Shown piece after piece: positions 1-10,007 of a DNA stretch of 64,000 nt (within the stretch, counting starts at the first letter, position 1; each line of letters starts with the position of its first letter). The stretch lies in the NCBI RefSeq assembly GCF_001971725.1, contig NZ_CP019388.1, forward strand, positions 496,001 through 560,000, given 5' to 3'. A program made the position numbers and the translations under genes. A model generated the notes under the pieces. The model was not told where the DNA came from. It ran no database searches and saw only the letters and a program-made list of their open reading frames with translations. The stretch is from Winogradskyella sp. J14-2. Lineage in GTDB: Bacteria; Bacteroidota; Bacteroidia; Flavobacteriales; Flavobacteriaceae.

Positions 1-862
1 CTATGAATTTTACAAAGAAGAGGACGCTTCTTTAGACGATTTAGAATCTCGTTTTGAAAAGGCTAAAAATGCCATTGAGAAACTAGAATTTAAAAATATG
101 CTTTCCGAAGAAGGAGACAGTTTAAGTGCAGTATTACAAATTACTGCTGGTGCTGGCGGTACGGAATCTTGCGATTGGGCAAGCATGCTAATGCGTATGT
201 ATCTCATGTATGCCGAAAAAAGTGGATTTAAAGTCAAAGAACTCAATCTACAAGAAGGAGATGTCGCTGGCATTAAAACCGTAACTTTAGAAATAGAAGG
301 AGACTATGCCTTTGGTTGGCTAAAAGGCGAAAATGGTGTACACCGTTTGGTAAGAATTTCACCTTTTGACAGTAACGCAAAGCGTCACACAAGTTTTGCC
401 TCAGTTTATGTCTATCCATTGGTTGATGATTCTATCGAAATAGAAATAAATCCTGCAGACATAGAAATTACAACAGCAAGATCTAGTGGTGCTGGTGGAC
501 AAAACGTTAACAAAGTAGAAACTAAAGTACAACTAGTACATAAACCTACAGGTATACAAATTCAATGTTCAGAAACACGTTCGCAGCACGATAATAGAGC
601 GAGAGCCATGCAAATGCTAAAATCTCAGTTGTACGAAATTGAACTACAAAAGCAAATGGCGCAGCGCCAAGATATTGAAGCTAGCAAAATGAAAATTGAA
701 TGGGGAAGCCAAATTAGAAATTATGTCATGCACCCATACAAACTGGTAAAAGATGTACGCACAGCTTATGAAACCGGCAACGTAGATACCGTTTTAGATG
801 GTGATCTAGAACCATTTTTAAAAGCATACTTAATGATGATGGGCCAAAAGAATGAAGAATAA
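1..862 (+). CDS. prfB: Peptide chain release factor 2 (RF2), 5'-truncated by window edge
   Basis: Class I release factor that reads UGA/UAA stop codons and triggers peptidyl-tRNA hydrolysis. The open frame runs in from base 2, so the true start lies outside the window. The RF2-type discriminator tripeptide SPF is at about bases 359-367, inside the context [15 protein letters not shown]. The catalytic GGQ is at about 494-502 ([12 protein letters not shown]). Both are at the expected order and spacing, and SPF rather than PxT separates RF2 from RF1. The programmed frameshift region of RF2 genes would be upstream and cannot be seen. The next gene starts 55 bp downstream on the same strand. Confidence 0.96.
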   Translation, partial: YEFYKEEDASLDDLESRFEKAKNAIEKLEFKNMLSEEGDSLSAVLQITAGAGGTESCDWASMLMRMYLMYAEKSGFKVKELNLQEGDVAGIKTVTLEIEGDYAFGWLKGENGVHRLVRISPFDSNAKRHTSFASVYVYPLVDDSIEIEINPADIEITTARSSGAGGQNVNKVETKVQLVHKPTGIQIQCSETRSQHDNRARAMQMLKSQLYEIELQKQMAQRQDIEASKMKIEWGSQIRNYVMHPYKLVKDVRTAYETGNVDTVLDGDLEPFLKAYLMMMGQKNEE

Positions 863-917
863 AGATCATAAATTACAACGTGCGCTTTAGCATATAATAG
901 AATAACACATAAACGTA

Positions 918-1259
918 ATGATAACAATTTACCACAATCCAAGATGCAGAAAATCTAGAGAAGGCCTAGCCTTATTAGAGGAAAAAGGTAAAGTGTTTGA
1001 GGTTGTAAAATATCTCGAAGACACCTTAAATGAAGAAGAGCTTAAAACAATTATTTCTAAATTAAATATAAAACCCATAGATTTGGTAAGAAAGCATGAA
1101 GCTATTTGGAAATCGAACTACAAAGAACAAGAATTAACCGATAAACACATTATTAAAGCTATGGTAAAACATCCTAAACTCATAGAACGACCCATAGTTG
1201 TTAATAACAATAACGCCATAATCGGAAGACCAAAAGAACAAATTTTAAATATCATTTAA
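918..1259 (+). CDS. arsC: ArsC/Spx-family protein (arsenate reductase-like)
   Basis: A 113-residue thioredoxin-fold protein of the glutaredoxin-coupled ArsC family. The N-terminal active-site context NPRCRKSREGL carries the single conserved Cys (about residue 9), followed by an Arg-rich helix. The C-terminal RPIVVNNNNAIIGRP segment matches the family signature around the cis-Pro and arsenate-site region. Full length compared with family members of about 110-120 residues. No arsenical transporter or ArsR repressor is nearby, so a general thiol or YfgD-like role is as likely as arsenate detoxification. It lies 2 bp ahead of a small secreted protein, so the two are probably co-transcribed. Confidence 0.85.
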   Translation: MITIYHNPRCRKSREGLALLEEKGKVFEVVKYLEDTLNEEELKTIISKLNIKPIDLVRKHEAIWKSNYKEQELTDKHIIKAMVKHPKLIERPIVVNNNNAIIGRPKEQILNII

Positions 1260-1261
1260 TT

Positions 1262-1717
1262 ATGAAACATATAGTATTGTTAAGTTTTGCCCTACTCTTA
1301 GGATTTAGCTCTAGTGCTCAAGGACGAAGAGACAGAATGGGCAATCCTATAATTAACAGAGAGCCAACCGAAGAAGAAATAGCTAAATATGAGCAAAAAT
1401 TAGAAGAACGCAAAGATCAATATATAGAGAACTTTTTAGCAACACTCGAGGCAGATGCGTTTCAAAAAGAAATTATAAAACAGTACCTAAACTCTTACTT
1501 TGAGGCTAAAACTGAAGTTTTAAAAATAAAATACGAGCGTATTTTTGATAGAGAACAAGCCATAAAAAAACTAGACGAATCACACTTTAAAGACCTAGAA
1601 GAGCTAATATCTGAAGATGATATGACTAAAATTAAGGACATGATTAAAGGTGACTTTGACGAAAAAGAAGTAAAAAAGAAAAAGAAGAAAAAGCGTAAAA
1701 AGAAAAAAAATGACTAA
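1262..1717 (+). CDS. Small secreted protein with Lys-rich C-terminal tail
   Basis: I do not recognise a family. The 151-residue product begins with a clear signal peptide (hydrophobic residues 5-18, likely cleavage after SSAQ). A highly charged, probably helical body rich in E/K follows. It ends with an extreme basic tail in which nearly every residue from about 137 to 149 is Lys or Arg. A segment at about residues 57-90 (LEADAFQKEIIKQYL) resembles small periplasmic helical proteins of Bacteroidota. Start chosen at the ATG 2 bp after the ArsC-like stop, implying translational coupling. The poly-Lys tail could bind nucleic acid, LPS or polyanions, but that is a guess. Confidence 0.75.
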   Translation: MKHIVLLSFALLLGFSSSAQGRRDRMGNPIINREPTEEEIAKYEQKLEERKDQYIENFLATLEADAFQKEIIKQYLNSYFEAKTEVLKIKYERIFDREQAIKKLDESHFKDLEELISEDDMTKIKDMIKGDFDEKEVKKKKKKKRKKKKND

Positions 1718-1798
1718 GAATAGATGGTATCTATTTCAAAATTAAATATTCGTATTTCTCTTTAACATAAGATTAACCTAATGCGGCACAAGTAAAAG

Positions 1799-1806
1799 TA
1801 TTTTTG
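1799..1806 (+). promoter_or_regulatory. Candidate Bacteroidota -7 box for the TonB-dependent receptor
   Basis: TATTTTTG fits the Bacteroidota -7 consensus TAnnTTTG and lies 35 bp upstream of the receptor ATG at 1841. I see no clean TTG -33 box at the usual distance. Confidence 0.4.
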
Positions 1807-1840
1807 CTCATCTAAAAGAGCAAAACACCAACAACTTGCA

Positions 1841-4369
1841 ATGAAATTAAATTTACCGCTAATCTCTTTTTTATTATTTACGATATCTTGGTCTCAGGCC
1901 CAAAAAAACATACAAATTGAAGGCAAAGTTATAGAAGAAGACACTAATATTCCGCTAGAGTATGCTACAATAACCATAAAAAACACCTCTGATAGTAAAG
2001 TTGTTACAGGTGGCATTACGGATATTGATGGCTATTTTAAATTAGAAGTAAAGCCAGGCACTTACAACATTTATGTAGAATATATCTCTTACAAACGCAA
2101 AGAATATTTAAACAAGAAACTAGACAGATCCATAAACCTTGGTACAGTAAGCCTAGCATTAGACATTGCATCTTTAGACGAGGTTACTATTGTCGCAGAA
2201 AAAACAACAGTAGAGGTTAAACTAGACAAAAAGGTTTATAATATAGGGCAAGATTTAACCACAGCAGGAGGCACAGTCAGTGACGCCTTAAATAACGTAC
2301 CCTCTGTTTCTGTTGATATTGAAGGCGGCATAAGCCTTAGAGGTAACGAAAATGTTAGGATTTTAATAAACGGAAGACCTTCTGCATTAGCAGGTTTTGG
2401 AGACACCAATGTATTAAGTCAGTTGCCAGCAGAAGCCATAGAGCGCGTAGAGGTTATCACCTCGCCCTCTGCAAGGTACGATGCCGAAGGTACAGCAGGT
2501 ATACTCAACATTATATTAAGGCAAAAAGAAACACTTGGTTTTAACGGCTCCTTTAATTTTACCATTGGTAACCCAGATAATATTGGTCTTAATTCTTCTA
2601 TCAATTACAGAACAGAAAAATTCAACATATTTACTAACCTAAGTTGGCGCTATTTTGATGCACCAAGAAATAGTTTTACAGATGTAACTTATTTTGACCG
2701 TTTGGTAGATGGAGAAACCATAGTACCAGAATTTAGACGAATCATAGAAGACCAAGATGTAGAACGTCTTAATAGAAATTACAATGCCAACATAGGCATA
2801 GAATACTTTATAAATGAATCATCATCCATAACTGGCGGTTTGTTTTATAGATTAGGAAGTGATGCAGACTTATCATTAAATAGTAGTGAGCGATTTAACG
2901 ACGGAACTATTGTTGAAGAGACCTTGAGACGCGAAAAAGAAACCGAACAAGACAACAGCTATCAAATAACACTAAACTATATAAAACGCTTTGGTGAAGA
3001 TAGTGAACATAGGCTTACAGCAGACTTTCAGTATGAAAATGACTCTGAGGACGGTTTTACAAACCTTAATGAAGATTACCTAACCACTAACCAAACAGAC
3101 CCAGAACCTTTTCAGCAAGAACAAGAATTTACAGAAGAAATTCAAAAAGAGTATCTCATACAGACCGATTATGTGCTTCCCATAGGTACAGATTCTAGAT
3201 TTGAAGCCGGTTATAGAGGGACGTTTGAAAACGAAGTCACGGATTACAGGCTAGAACAAGAAAATATTGCCACTGGTAATTTGGTTATTAACGATACTAT
3301 AACAAATATTTTTGATTATGATGAAAACGTCAATGCCGTGTACACTCAATATGGTTCAAAATTAGGTAAATTTTCATTTCTTTTAGGTCTCCGATTAGAG
3401 CACACACAACTAAAAGGAAAAATAGATTCTAGATTAACCGATGAAGAATTAGTAGAAGCTTTTGGCTTTCCTATACAAACAGATTTTGACAATAATTATC
3501 TAGGTCTATTTCCTACAGTAAATATTATTTACAATATAGGAGATAATGACTCCGACTCCGAAGAAAGTATAACACTAGGCTACAACCGAAGAATTAATAG
3601 ACCTAGAGGTTGGTTTATAAATCCCTTCCCTACCCGATCTAGCAGAACCAACGTATTTCAGGGAAACCCTAACTTGCAACCCGCCTTTGCAAGTGCCTTT
3701 GATATAGGTTATCTCAAAAGATGGGATGAATTTACATTAACAACATCTGTATATTATCAGTATGAAACCGATTCTTTTGAGCGTGTACAAGAAAATACAG
3801 GTCAACAAACTACGGACGGTATAGATATTATAAGAACAATTCCTATAAATCTTTCTACCAATGCCAGAACTGGAGCAGAACTAGGCGTTTTATATAATCC
3901 TGCTAAGTGGCTTCGCCTAAATTCTAGTTTCAACTTTTTTCAATTTGAAACAGAAGGTCAATTTAATGGTGTAGACTATAGCGCTAAAAACACAAGTTGG
4001 TTTGCAAGATTAAGCTCAAAGGTAATTCTACCATGGAAGATAGATTGGCAAACTAACGCAAACTACAGAGGCGCATTGCAAGATGCACAATCGGACACCG
4101 AAGGAATTTTATCCATAGATTTAGCACTTAGTAAAGAGCTTTTAAACAACAACCTTACTTTATCTTTAAACGTTAGGGATTTATTAAACTCTAGGAGACG
4201 TAAATCTGTAACCACAACAGATTTCTTCAATAGATTTAGAGATTCGCAATGGAGACAGAGACAAATTAATTTTTCTGTAATTTATAGGTTTAACCAACAA
4301 CTTAATAAGCGCGATCGCTCAGGAAGAGGTACTGGCAGTGGTGGTGATGACTTCGATTTTGAAGACTAA
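1841..4369 (+). CDS. TonB-dependent outer-membrane receptor (OMP_b-brl_3 type)
   Basis: 842-residue outer-membrane protein. Signal peptide at about 1-20 (cleavage near SQA-QK), then a carboxypeptidase-regulatory-like beta-sandwich (about 23-105, typical IEGKVIEED...PLEYATI start). A plug domain follows (about 140-232, with LNNVPSVSVD, SLRGNENVRILING and the ERVEVITSPSARYDAEGTAG segment). The rest is a 22-strand-type barrel ending with QRQINFSVIYRF. The tail beyond the last strand is Gly/Asp rich (GSGGDDFDFED). This architecture is common in Flavobacteriia for receptors of unknown ligand. No SusD partner is adjacent, so it is not an obvious glycan-import pair. Monocistronic by context. Confidence 0.92.
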   Translation: MKLNLPLISFLLFTISWSQAQKNIQIEGKVIEEDTNIPLEYATITIKNTSDSKVVTGGITDIDGYFKLEVKPGTYNIYVEYISYKRKEYLNKKLDRSINLGTVSLALDIASLDEVTIVAEKTTVEVKLDKKVYNIGQDLTTAGGTVSDALNNVPSVSVDIEGGISLRGNENVRILINGRPSALAGFGDTNVLSQLPAEAIERVEVITSPSARYDAEGTAGILNIILRQKETLGFNGSFNFTIGNPDNIGLNSSINYRTEKFNIFTNLSWRYFDAPRNSFTDVTYFDRLVDGETIVPEFRRIIEDQDVERLNRNYNANIGIEYFINESSSITGGLFYRLGSDADLSLNSSERFNDGTIVEETLRREKETEQDNSYQITLNYIKRFGEDSEHRLTADFQYENDSEDGFTNLNEDYLTTNQTDPEPFQQEQEFTEEIQKEYLIQTDYVLPIGTDSRFEAGYRGTFENEVTDYRLEQENIATGNLVINDTITNIFDYDENVNAVYTQYGSKLGKFSFLLGLRLEHTQLKGKIDSRLTDEELVEAFGFPIQTDFDNNYLGLFPTVNIIYNIGDNDSDSEESITLGYNRRINRPRGWFINPFPTRSSRTNVFQGNPNLQPAFASAFDIGYLKRWDEFTLTTSVYYQYETDSFERVQENTGQQTTDGIDIIRTIPINLSTNARTGAELGVLYNPAKWLRLNSSFNFFQFETEGQFNGVDYSAKNTSWFARLSSKVILPWKIDWQTNANYRGALQDAQSDTEGILSIDLALSKELLNNNLTLSLNVRDLLNSRRRKSVTTTDFFNRFRDSQWRQRQINFSVIYRFNQQLNKRDRSGRGTGSGGDDFDFED

Positions 4370-4443
4370 ACACCTATAGCATTTTAGCAACAAAAATGAC
4401 TTTTCTCATATACTAAGGTTTATTTTTTCGTTAAATTGCTAGC

Positions 4444-6333
4444 ATGAATACCATTGCAGAGCGTATTTTCGATTACCTAAAAGGATTTCCTCCTTTTAAT
4501 TTATTAACCAAGGAACAACTTTTATCAATTTCAAAATCGGTTGATGTTATTTATTTAGAGAACAACCGCTTTCTTTTTGAAATTGGGCAACCTGTTGTAA
4601 ATCAGTTTTATGTCGTTCGTGATGGCGCTATTGGTCTTTTTGGAAGCAACAATAACTTGGTAGACAAGTGTGACGAAGGTGATATTTTTGGTCTTCGTGC
4701 GCTACTGCGCAAAGGGGAATACAAACTTAATGCAAAGGCCATTGAAGAAAGTATAATCTATAGTATATCTCTTGAGAACCTAGAAACATTTATAACACCT
4801 AATAGTAAAGCAAATAAGTTTTTAATGACAAGCTTTGCCTCGAATGTTAGGGTAAAAACTTCAGAAGATAACGATTTTGTGCAAGCCCTTCAGCACTCAT
4901 CAGAATATACATATTTACAAACAGCAGACTATTCTAAAAACCCGATAACATGCCAAGTACGCACTACTATTAAAAAGGCCGCAAGTATAATGACAAATAA
5001 GCACGTTGGCTCTATTGTTATTGTAGAAAACAATAAACCAATTGGCATTATTACAGACAAAGATTTAAGAATAAAGATTGCCACAGGAATGTACTCTATA
5101 GAAGACGCTGTTACAAGCATTATGTCCTCACCTGTTATTACCTATCCAGAAACAATTACGGTTGCAGAAGCTCAAATCGCCATGTTAAAACATAAAATTA
5201 CACATTTATGTATTACCAAAGACGGTACAAACAACTCAGAGCTGACAGGAATTTTATCTGAACACGACATCATAGTACTCAGAGAGAATAATGCATCTGC
5301 ACTTATAAAAGAAATAAAACGAAGTCGAACGGCAGAACAACTAAGGGACATTAGACAACGTACAGAAAAATTATTAGTACGCTACTTGGAACAAGACATA
5401 CCTATAGATTTTATATCAAGATTGGTTTCTGCCATTAATGACTCCATTACGCAACGAATTATTGAGTTTTCAATTGCTAAAGTAAATATAGAGCCTCCAA
5501 CTCAATTTGCATGGTTATCCATTGGAAGCCAAGGCAGGCAAGAACAACTATTGATGACCGACCAGGATAATGCATTAGTTTTTGAAGATGTTGAAGCCGA
5601 CGAATATGAAAATATAAAAGCTTACTTTTTAAAGCTCTCTAACATCATTAACAAAGGTTTAGAAACAATTGGTTTTGAGTTGTGCCCAGCAAAAATGATG
5701 GCTAATAATCCAAAATGGTGTCTATCGCTATCAGAATGGTCAAAACAATTTAATAACTGGATTACAACACCAGACCAAGATAACCTTATGCTGTGTACCA
5801 TTTTTTTCGATTATGAATACGTTTATGGCAAAAAAGAAATTGTAGGCAAACTATCCGAAAGTATATTTAAAAGTATTGAAAATCGAAGTATATTCTTAAC
5901 TTATTTAGGAAGAAATGCGTTACAAAATCCGCCACCTCTAAGCTTTTTTAGACAATTTTTAGTTGAAGATGATGGCGAACATAAGGACCAATTTGATATT
6001 AAGGCGCGTGCTATGATGCCGTTGGTTGATGCTGCTCGCTTATTAATTCTTTCTCATAATATAAAAGCTATAAACAATACACTAGAGCGTTACGAAAAAT
6101 TAATAGAATTAGAACCTCAAAACAAAGACACCTATTTGTTTTGTATAGAAGCTTATAAAAACCTCTTAACCTACAGAACAAAACAAGGTCTTAAACAAAA
6201 TGACTCAGGAAGGTTTATAAATCTAGAAGCTTTAGATAAAGGTAATCGTTTACAACTTAAACAAAGTTTTAAGGCTGTTAAAGAGGTACAAGAGCTTATA
6301 AAAATACGCTTTAAACTTACTCAAATACTATAA
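4444..6333 (+). CDS. cNMP-binding / CBS-pair / DUF294 nucleotidyltransferase-like protein
   Basis: 629-residue cytoplasmic signalling-type protein. A cyclic-nucleotide-binding-like domain is at about 15-125, and two CBS motifs (about 160-285) carry the GIITDKDLR and GILSEHDII signatures. A DUF294 putative nucleotidyltransferase domain (about 290-430) includes WLSIGSQGRQEQLLMTDQDN, the GS...GR...TDxDxA pattern of GlnD-type nucleotidyltransferases, followed by the DUF294 C-terminal substrate-binding domain. The family is often found near acetate or DnaQ-like genes in Bacteroidota and Proteobacteria. Here the next gene, a DnaQ-like exonuclease, starts 1 bp after the stop, a strong sign of one operon. 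Substrate unknown. Confidence 0.92.
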   Translation: MNTIAERIFDYLKGFPPFNLLTKEQLLSISKSVDVIYLENNRFLFEIGQPVVNQFYVVRDGAIGLFGSNNNLVDKCDEGDIFGLRALLRKGEYKLNAKAIEESIIYSISLENLETFITPNSKANKFLMTSFASNVRVKTSEDNDFVQALQHSSEYTYLQTADYSKNPITCQVRTTIKKAASIMTNKHVGSIVIVENNKPIGIITDKDLRIKIATGMYSIEDAVTSIMSSPVITYPETITVAEAQIAMLKHKITHLCITKDGTNNSELTGILSEHDIIVLRENNASALIKEIKRSRTAEQLRDIRQRTEKLLVRYLEQDIPIDFISRLVSAINDSITQRIIEFSIAKVNIEPPTQFAWLSIGSQGRQEQLLMTDQDNALVFEDVEADEYENIKAYFLKLSNIINKGLETIGFELCPAKMMANNPKWCLSLSEWSKQFNNWITTPDQDNLMLCTIFFDYEYVYGKKEIVGKLSESIFKSIENRSIFLTYLGRNALQNPPPLSFFRQFLVEDDGEHKDQFDIKARAMMPLVDAARLLILSHNIKAINNTLERYEKLIELEPQNKDTYLFCIEAYKNLLTYRTKQGLKQNDSGRFINLEALDKGNRLQLKQSFKAVKEVQELIKIRFKLTQIL

Positions 6334-6334
6334 A

Positions 6335-7000
6335 ATGAATTGGTTTAATCGTAAAACTTATCCAGAATATTGGGAGGCATATAAAGATTGTTTTTCAATA
6401 TCCCAAGAGCAAAATATTCAACGCATACGCTTTGTTGTTTTCGATACTGAAACCACGGGACTCAATACCAAAAATGATAGAATTTTATCCATAGGCTGTG
6501 TAGCAATAGAGGGCTTAAAAATAAAAGTATCAGATCAACTAGAATTATATGTTAAGCAAGAAACTTTTAATGCAGATACTGTTAAAATACACGGTTTATT
6601 AAGGGAAGGTAAACTTTATAAAATTGAAGAGCCCAAGGCTATAGAACTCTTTTTAGCATATATTAAAAATGCAGTTTTAATTGCACATCATGCCGCATTT
6701 GATGTCTCCATGGTTAATGCTGCACTTGCCAGATTAGGATTACCCAAACTTAAGAACAAGGTTATTGACACAGGCCATATATTTCAGAAAACAAAACTAG
6801 ACAACAGCAAAACACACTTTAGCTTAGATGAGTTATCTCAAAGATTTAAAATACCACTTCATGACAGACATACTGCTTGTGGTGATGCTTACATAACTGC
6901 ATTGTTGTTTTTAAAATTATGTTCTAAGTTGTTAGTAACAAACTCAAAAATTAGCTTAAAAGATCTAGAAAGACCACAAAATCGTGTTGGGCTATTATAA
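6335..7000 (+). CDS. DnaQ-family 3'-5' exonuclease
   Basis: 221-residue DEDDh exonuclease of the DNA polymerase III epsilon superfamily. ExoI is FDTETTGL (about residue 35), ExoII is HHAAFDVSM (about 110-118), and ExoIII is HDRHTACGDA (about 178-187), giving the full set D, E, D, H, D. No polymerase or GIY-YIG domain is attached. It starts 1 bp after the DUF294 gene, so the two are translationally linked. The pair may act in nucleotide- or RNA-based signalling rather than replication proofreading; that is inference from the linkage only. Confidence 0.9.
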   Translation: MNWFNRKTYPEYWEAYKDCFSISQEQNIQRIRFVVFDTETTGLNTKNDRILSIGCVAIEGLKIKVSDQLELYVKQETFNADTVKIHGLLREGKLYKIEEPKAIELFLAYIKNAVLIAHHAAFDVSMVNAALARLGLPKLKNKVIDTGHIFQKTKLDNSKTHFSLDELSQRFKIPLHDRHTACGDAYITALLFLKLCSKLLVTNSKISLKDLERPQNRVGLL

Positions 7001-7025
7001 TCTAGCATTTAGGTAAAAAACAAAA

Positions 7026-7045
7026 CACATTCAAAATTGAATGTG
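7026..7045. terminator. Bidirectional hairpin terminator between convergent genes
   Basis: CACATTCAA and TTGAATGTG form a 9-bp perfect stem with A/T-rich flanks between the exonuclease stop (7000) and the stop of the leftward gene (7072). It can serve both convergent transcripts. Confidence 0.6.
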
Positions 7046-7071
7046 CTTTGCTTATGGCCAACTAAATGTTG

Positions 7072-10002
7072 TTAATTTATAATTACCTTTTCTGTTCTTA
7101 CAGTACCTAGAACATCAAGTTTTACTACATACACACCAGATTCCAGTGACGCTACATCTATTGAATTTTTATTGCTTCCACTTTCTAATACTCTAGATAA
7201 TACCAGCCTACCTTGCACATCGTAAAGGTTTAATTCTGTTGATCTACTCAACCTACCATTAATATTCAATACATCTGGATTAGTAGTTGTAAATATTTCT
7301 AGACCATTGATATCGTTGGATGCATTGGAAAGCGTAGATGGTGAAAAATGCAAGAAAAATCTACCTGTGCCTTCTAAATCTTCTGTTGTAGTAAAATTAT
7401 ATGTGTTTATATTTAGTAACGTAAAAGTATTTTCTAGATTATCTTCGAGGTAGATATTAATATCTTCGGATAAATCGTTCTCTTGTATATTAACACTAAT
7501 ATTATGCCCTGTAGATGCATTTATTCCTAAAGGAACTACCACACTTTCCATATCATCAAAAGACAAACATTGAATTGCAAGATCTACACCGACGTTATCA
7601 GTAACTAAATGAGAATATAATGAGAACTCAGCATCACTTGCATCTATAGACCCTGCATCATAACCAATATCCAAACCTAAGGAGCAATTATCCGTAAAAT
7701 AAAAATCAGTGTCATAGTTATTACCAACACCTTGTATTCTTAAACTAAGGTGAGATATAGAGTTACTGTTTCTACCTAAAATAAAATCATCATTACCCAC
7801 TGTAGTTCTCATTGCTGGTGTAAATGACAGATTATTGGCGCCTCCAGAACCGTTTGAGAATACAAAAAACCCTTGGCCTGGCGCAATGTTTTTTCCAATA
7901 TTCTGAACATTATTTATAATGGTCCAGATACCAGAGCCATCAGTACCAGCATTGTAACCATAAATAGCGTTATAATTAGAACCTAAAACATCATTGCCTG
8001 ATGAACCGTTTTCAGCAATAAATGCTTGAGCATCTAAGTAACTTGTATAAGGGTTACCAACTAAATTCCAAGAACTAGCAGAGCCAGCAGAAATTGTTGT
8101 ATTAACGTTACCAATATTTACGGTACCTGTAAATACAACCGGACTTCCATCTATAGTAGCTGCACGATATCCTTTGCCAGCTTCAAGAGTTGTGGTTTCG
8201 TTGACGACTATATCATAATTTTCGTAATTACCAGAAACGTTGTTAAACGGAGCAAATGCTCTTAGATTATTAGATGCTGCTATATTTTTATTCCAATCAG
8301 CAAAATCGCTAAAAGTCTCCATGGTTCCGTTAGTTAGAGGAGAGGACACTAAATCATTTCCACCACCTGAAGAAGAACCAATCTGGTTTACGTACCTCTC
8401 ATACCTTGTTCTACCAAATACTGCGCTTGTAGCTGAAGGGTTTAGACTAGAATACGCATCTGAATCTGACTCTAAAACAATATTCTTAGCAGTTAAATTA
8501 ACACCTGAGTCAACGATTAAATTACCGTTAGGATTTACAGTCACCGTATTAAATGTAGTATTCGACGTAATATTAGCATCACCTGCAATTACAACTAAGT
8601 CTTCTAAATCTGTAGCTATACCATTAGGATTATTACCATCTTGCCAACCATTATCGTAAACATAATCTGGGCCTTTGTGAATAGTAAAGCTATCTTCTAT
8701 TACACCAAATCGATTTAAAAACTTCATTGAGAGATTATTACCATCTACTTCTAAAATACCAGTACCATATTGTTTTACCGCATAAAACATTGCGTTATGA
8801 TCTAGGTCTCCGTTTGCAATACGCGATGCTGTAGCATTTACTGAGTATACTGTCCCTAATCCAGCATTATCACCAATACTGCTTTTGCTGTAAGCACCAC
8901 TGCTCGTTGGCTTACCATCACCATCACCACTTGGCCCTATGGTATGTGTAGCAAAATCGAAAGATGCCGATTCACCATAGTGTCCATTAATAAAGTAAGA
9001 TCGTTCATAGACCTCAGAATGTCCTGCAATGACCAAATCTATTCCATTTGCTTCTAGCATTGGTATAATGTTTTCGCGCATTTCTATTAATTCTATTTCA
9101 ACCGGATCACCATTATATTGAATACCTTCAGAAGTATGGTAGCCTTTAGAATATGGTGGGTGGTGCCATATTCCAACAATCCATTGCTGAGTTGTATTTT
9201 GGATATCATTTAAAGCCCAATTATACATAGTACTGCCAACAGATCTGTCTTCTTCAAAAGAATTTAAAACTATAAAATGTACATTACCGTAATCAAAGGA
9301 ATAATAAGACTCTGTGCCTGATGCCAAACCACCAGACTCACCTAAGGTTGGAAACGTAAAAATATCGTAATAAGCACCTATTGGGCCAGATGTGTTATTA
9401 ACAAATTGCCCATCTATATTACCAATGGTAGACCATACAATTGAATTCTGTAATTTATCTGAGTAGGTGTTAAACATACTGCTTTGGTATTGAGCATCTG
9501 TTCCTTTAGAGTCTGCATTATCTCCTGTTAAAATAATACCATCAATTGTATGATTGCCTATGTAAGAATAGAACGCATCCCTTACCTCTGCAGCTCTGGC
9601 TGAATTAGAGCTAAAACCCGCTTTACCTATACCTCCAAGGATCCAGAAGGTGTAAGGGTCAATAGAGCCAGCAGTAGGATGAGTCTTAAAATAGAGCGCT
9701 GAATTATGAGCTAATAAGCTGCCACCTGTACCTAATCTATAGTAGTAAACAGTACCGGCTGTTAGGCCTACAATTTCAACTTCATGCTCTGTCTTTAGTG
9801 TAGCCTCATTAAAAGTTGAATAGGTAGAAAATGTCATATCTGTACTATACTCAATAACAGATGTATCGGCTGCATCTGTTCTCCATTTTATTGTAACGCC
9901 TGTCTCAGTACCTTTCTGAAGATATGGACCTCGAACAATCATTTGCCCAGTTACAGACAATGACATAAAAACCAAAAGTATAAGTACGTAATTTCTTTTC
10001 AT
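7072..10002 (-). CDS. Secreted purple-acid-phosphatase-like metallophosphoesterase with T9SS sorting domain
   Basis: 976 residues. Signal peptide at about 1-19, a purple-acid-phosphatase N-terminal fibronectin-like domain (about 22-95), and a calcineurin-like phosphoesterase domain (about 110-405) with GDNADSKG, GNIDGQF, IWHHPPYSKGYH and GHSEVYERSY. A beta-rich region follows, ending in a type IX secretion system sorting domain (LYDVQGRLVLSRVL ... GVYVVKLDVLG ... KVIIN). It is therefore probably exported and surface-attached or released by T9SS. Oddity: the first metal-ligand motif, usually GD.G, reads GGIGKAG (about residue 122), so one ligand Asp is missing, and GNHE reads GNID. It lies 5 bp downstream of the TPR gene in the same operon. 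Confidence 0.88.
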   Translation of the reverse strand: MKRNYVLILLVFMSLSVTGQMIVRGPYLQKGTETGVTIKWRTDAADTSVIEYSTDMTFSTYSTFNEATLKTEHEVEIVGLTAGTVYYYRLGTGGSLLAHNSALYFKTHPTAGSIDPYTFWILGGIGKAGFSSNSARAAEVRDAFYSYIGNHTIDGIILTGDNADSKGTDAQYQSSMFNTYSDKLQNSIVWSTIGNIDGQFVNNTSGPIGAYYDIFTFPTLGESGGLASGTESYYSFDYGNVHFIVLNSFEEDRSVGSTMYNWALNDIQNTTQQWIVGIWHHPPYSKGYHTSEGIQYNGDPVEIELIEMRENIIPMLEANGIDLVIAGHSEVYERSYFINGHYGESASFDFATHTIGPSGDGDGKPTSSGAYSKSSIGDNAGLGTVYSVNATASRIANGDLDHNAMFYAVKQYGTGILEVDGNNLSMKFLNRFGVIEDSFTIHKGPDYVYDNGWQDGNNPNGIATDLEDLVVIAGDANITSNTTFNTVTVNPNGNLIVDSGVNLTAKNIVLESDSDAYSSLNPSATSAVFGRTRYERYVNQIGSSSGGGNDLVSSPLTNGTMETFSDFADWNKNIAASNNLRAFAPFNNVSGNYENYDIVVNETTTLEAGKGYRAATIDGSPVVFTGTVNIGNVNTTISAGSASSWNLVGNPYTSYLDAQAFIAENGSSGNDVLGSNYNAIYGYNAGTDGSGIWTIINNVQNIGKNIAPGQGFFVFSNGSGGANNLSFTPAMRTTVGNDDFILGRNSNSISHLSLRIQGVGNNYDTDFYFTDNCSLGLDIGYDAGSIDASDAEFSLYSHLVTDNVGVDLAIQCLSFDDMESVVVPLGINASTGHNISVNIQENDLSEDINIYLEDNLENTFTLLNINTYNFTTTEDLEGTGRFFLHFSPSTLSNASNDINGLEIFTTTNPDVLNINGRLSRSTELNLYDVQGRLVLSRVLESGSNKNSIDVASLESGVYVVKLDVLGTVRTEKVIIN

Positions 10003-10007
10003 ATCTT

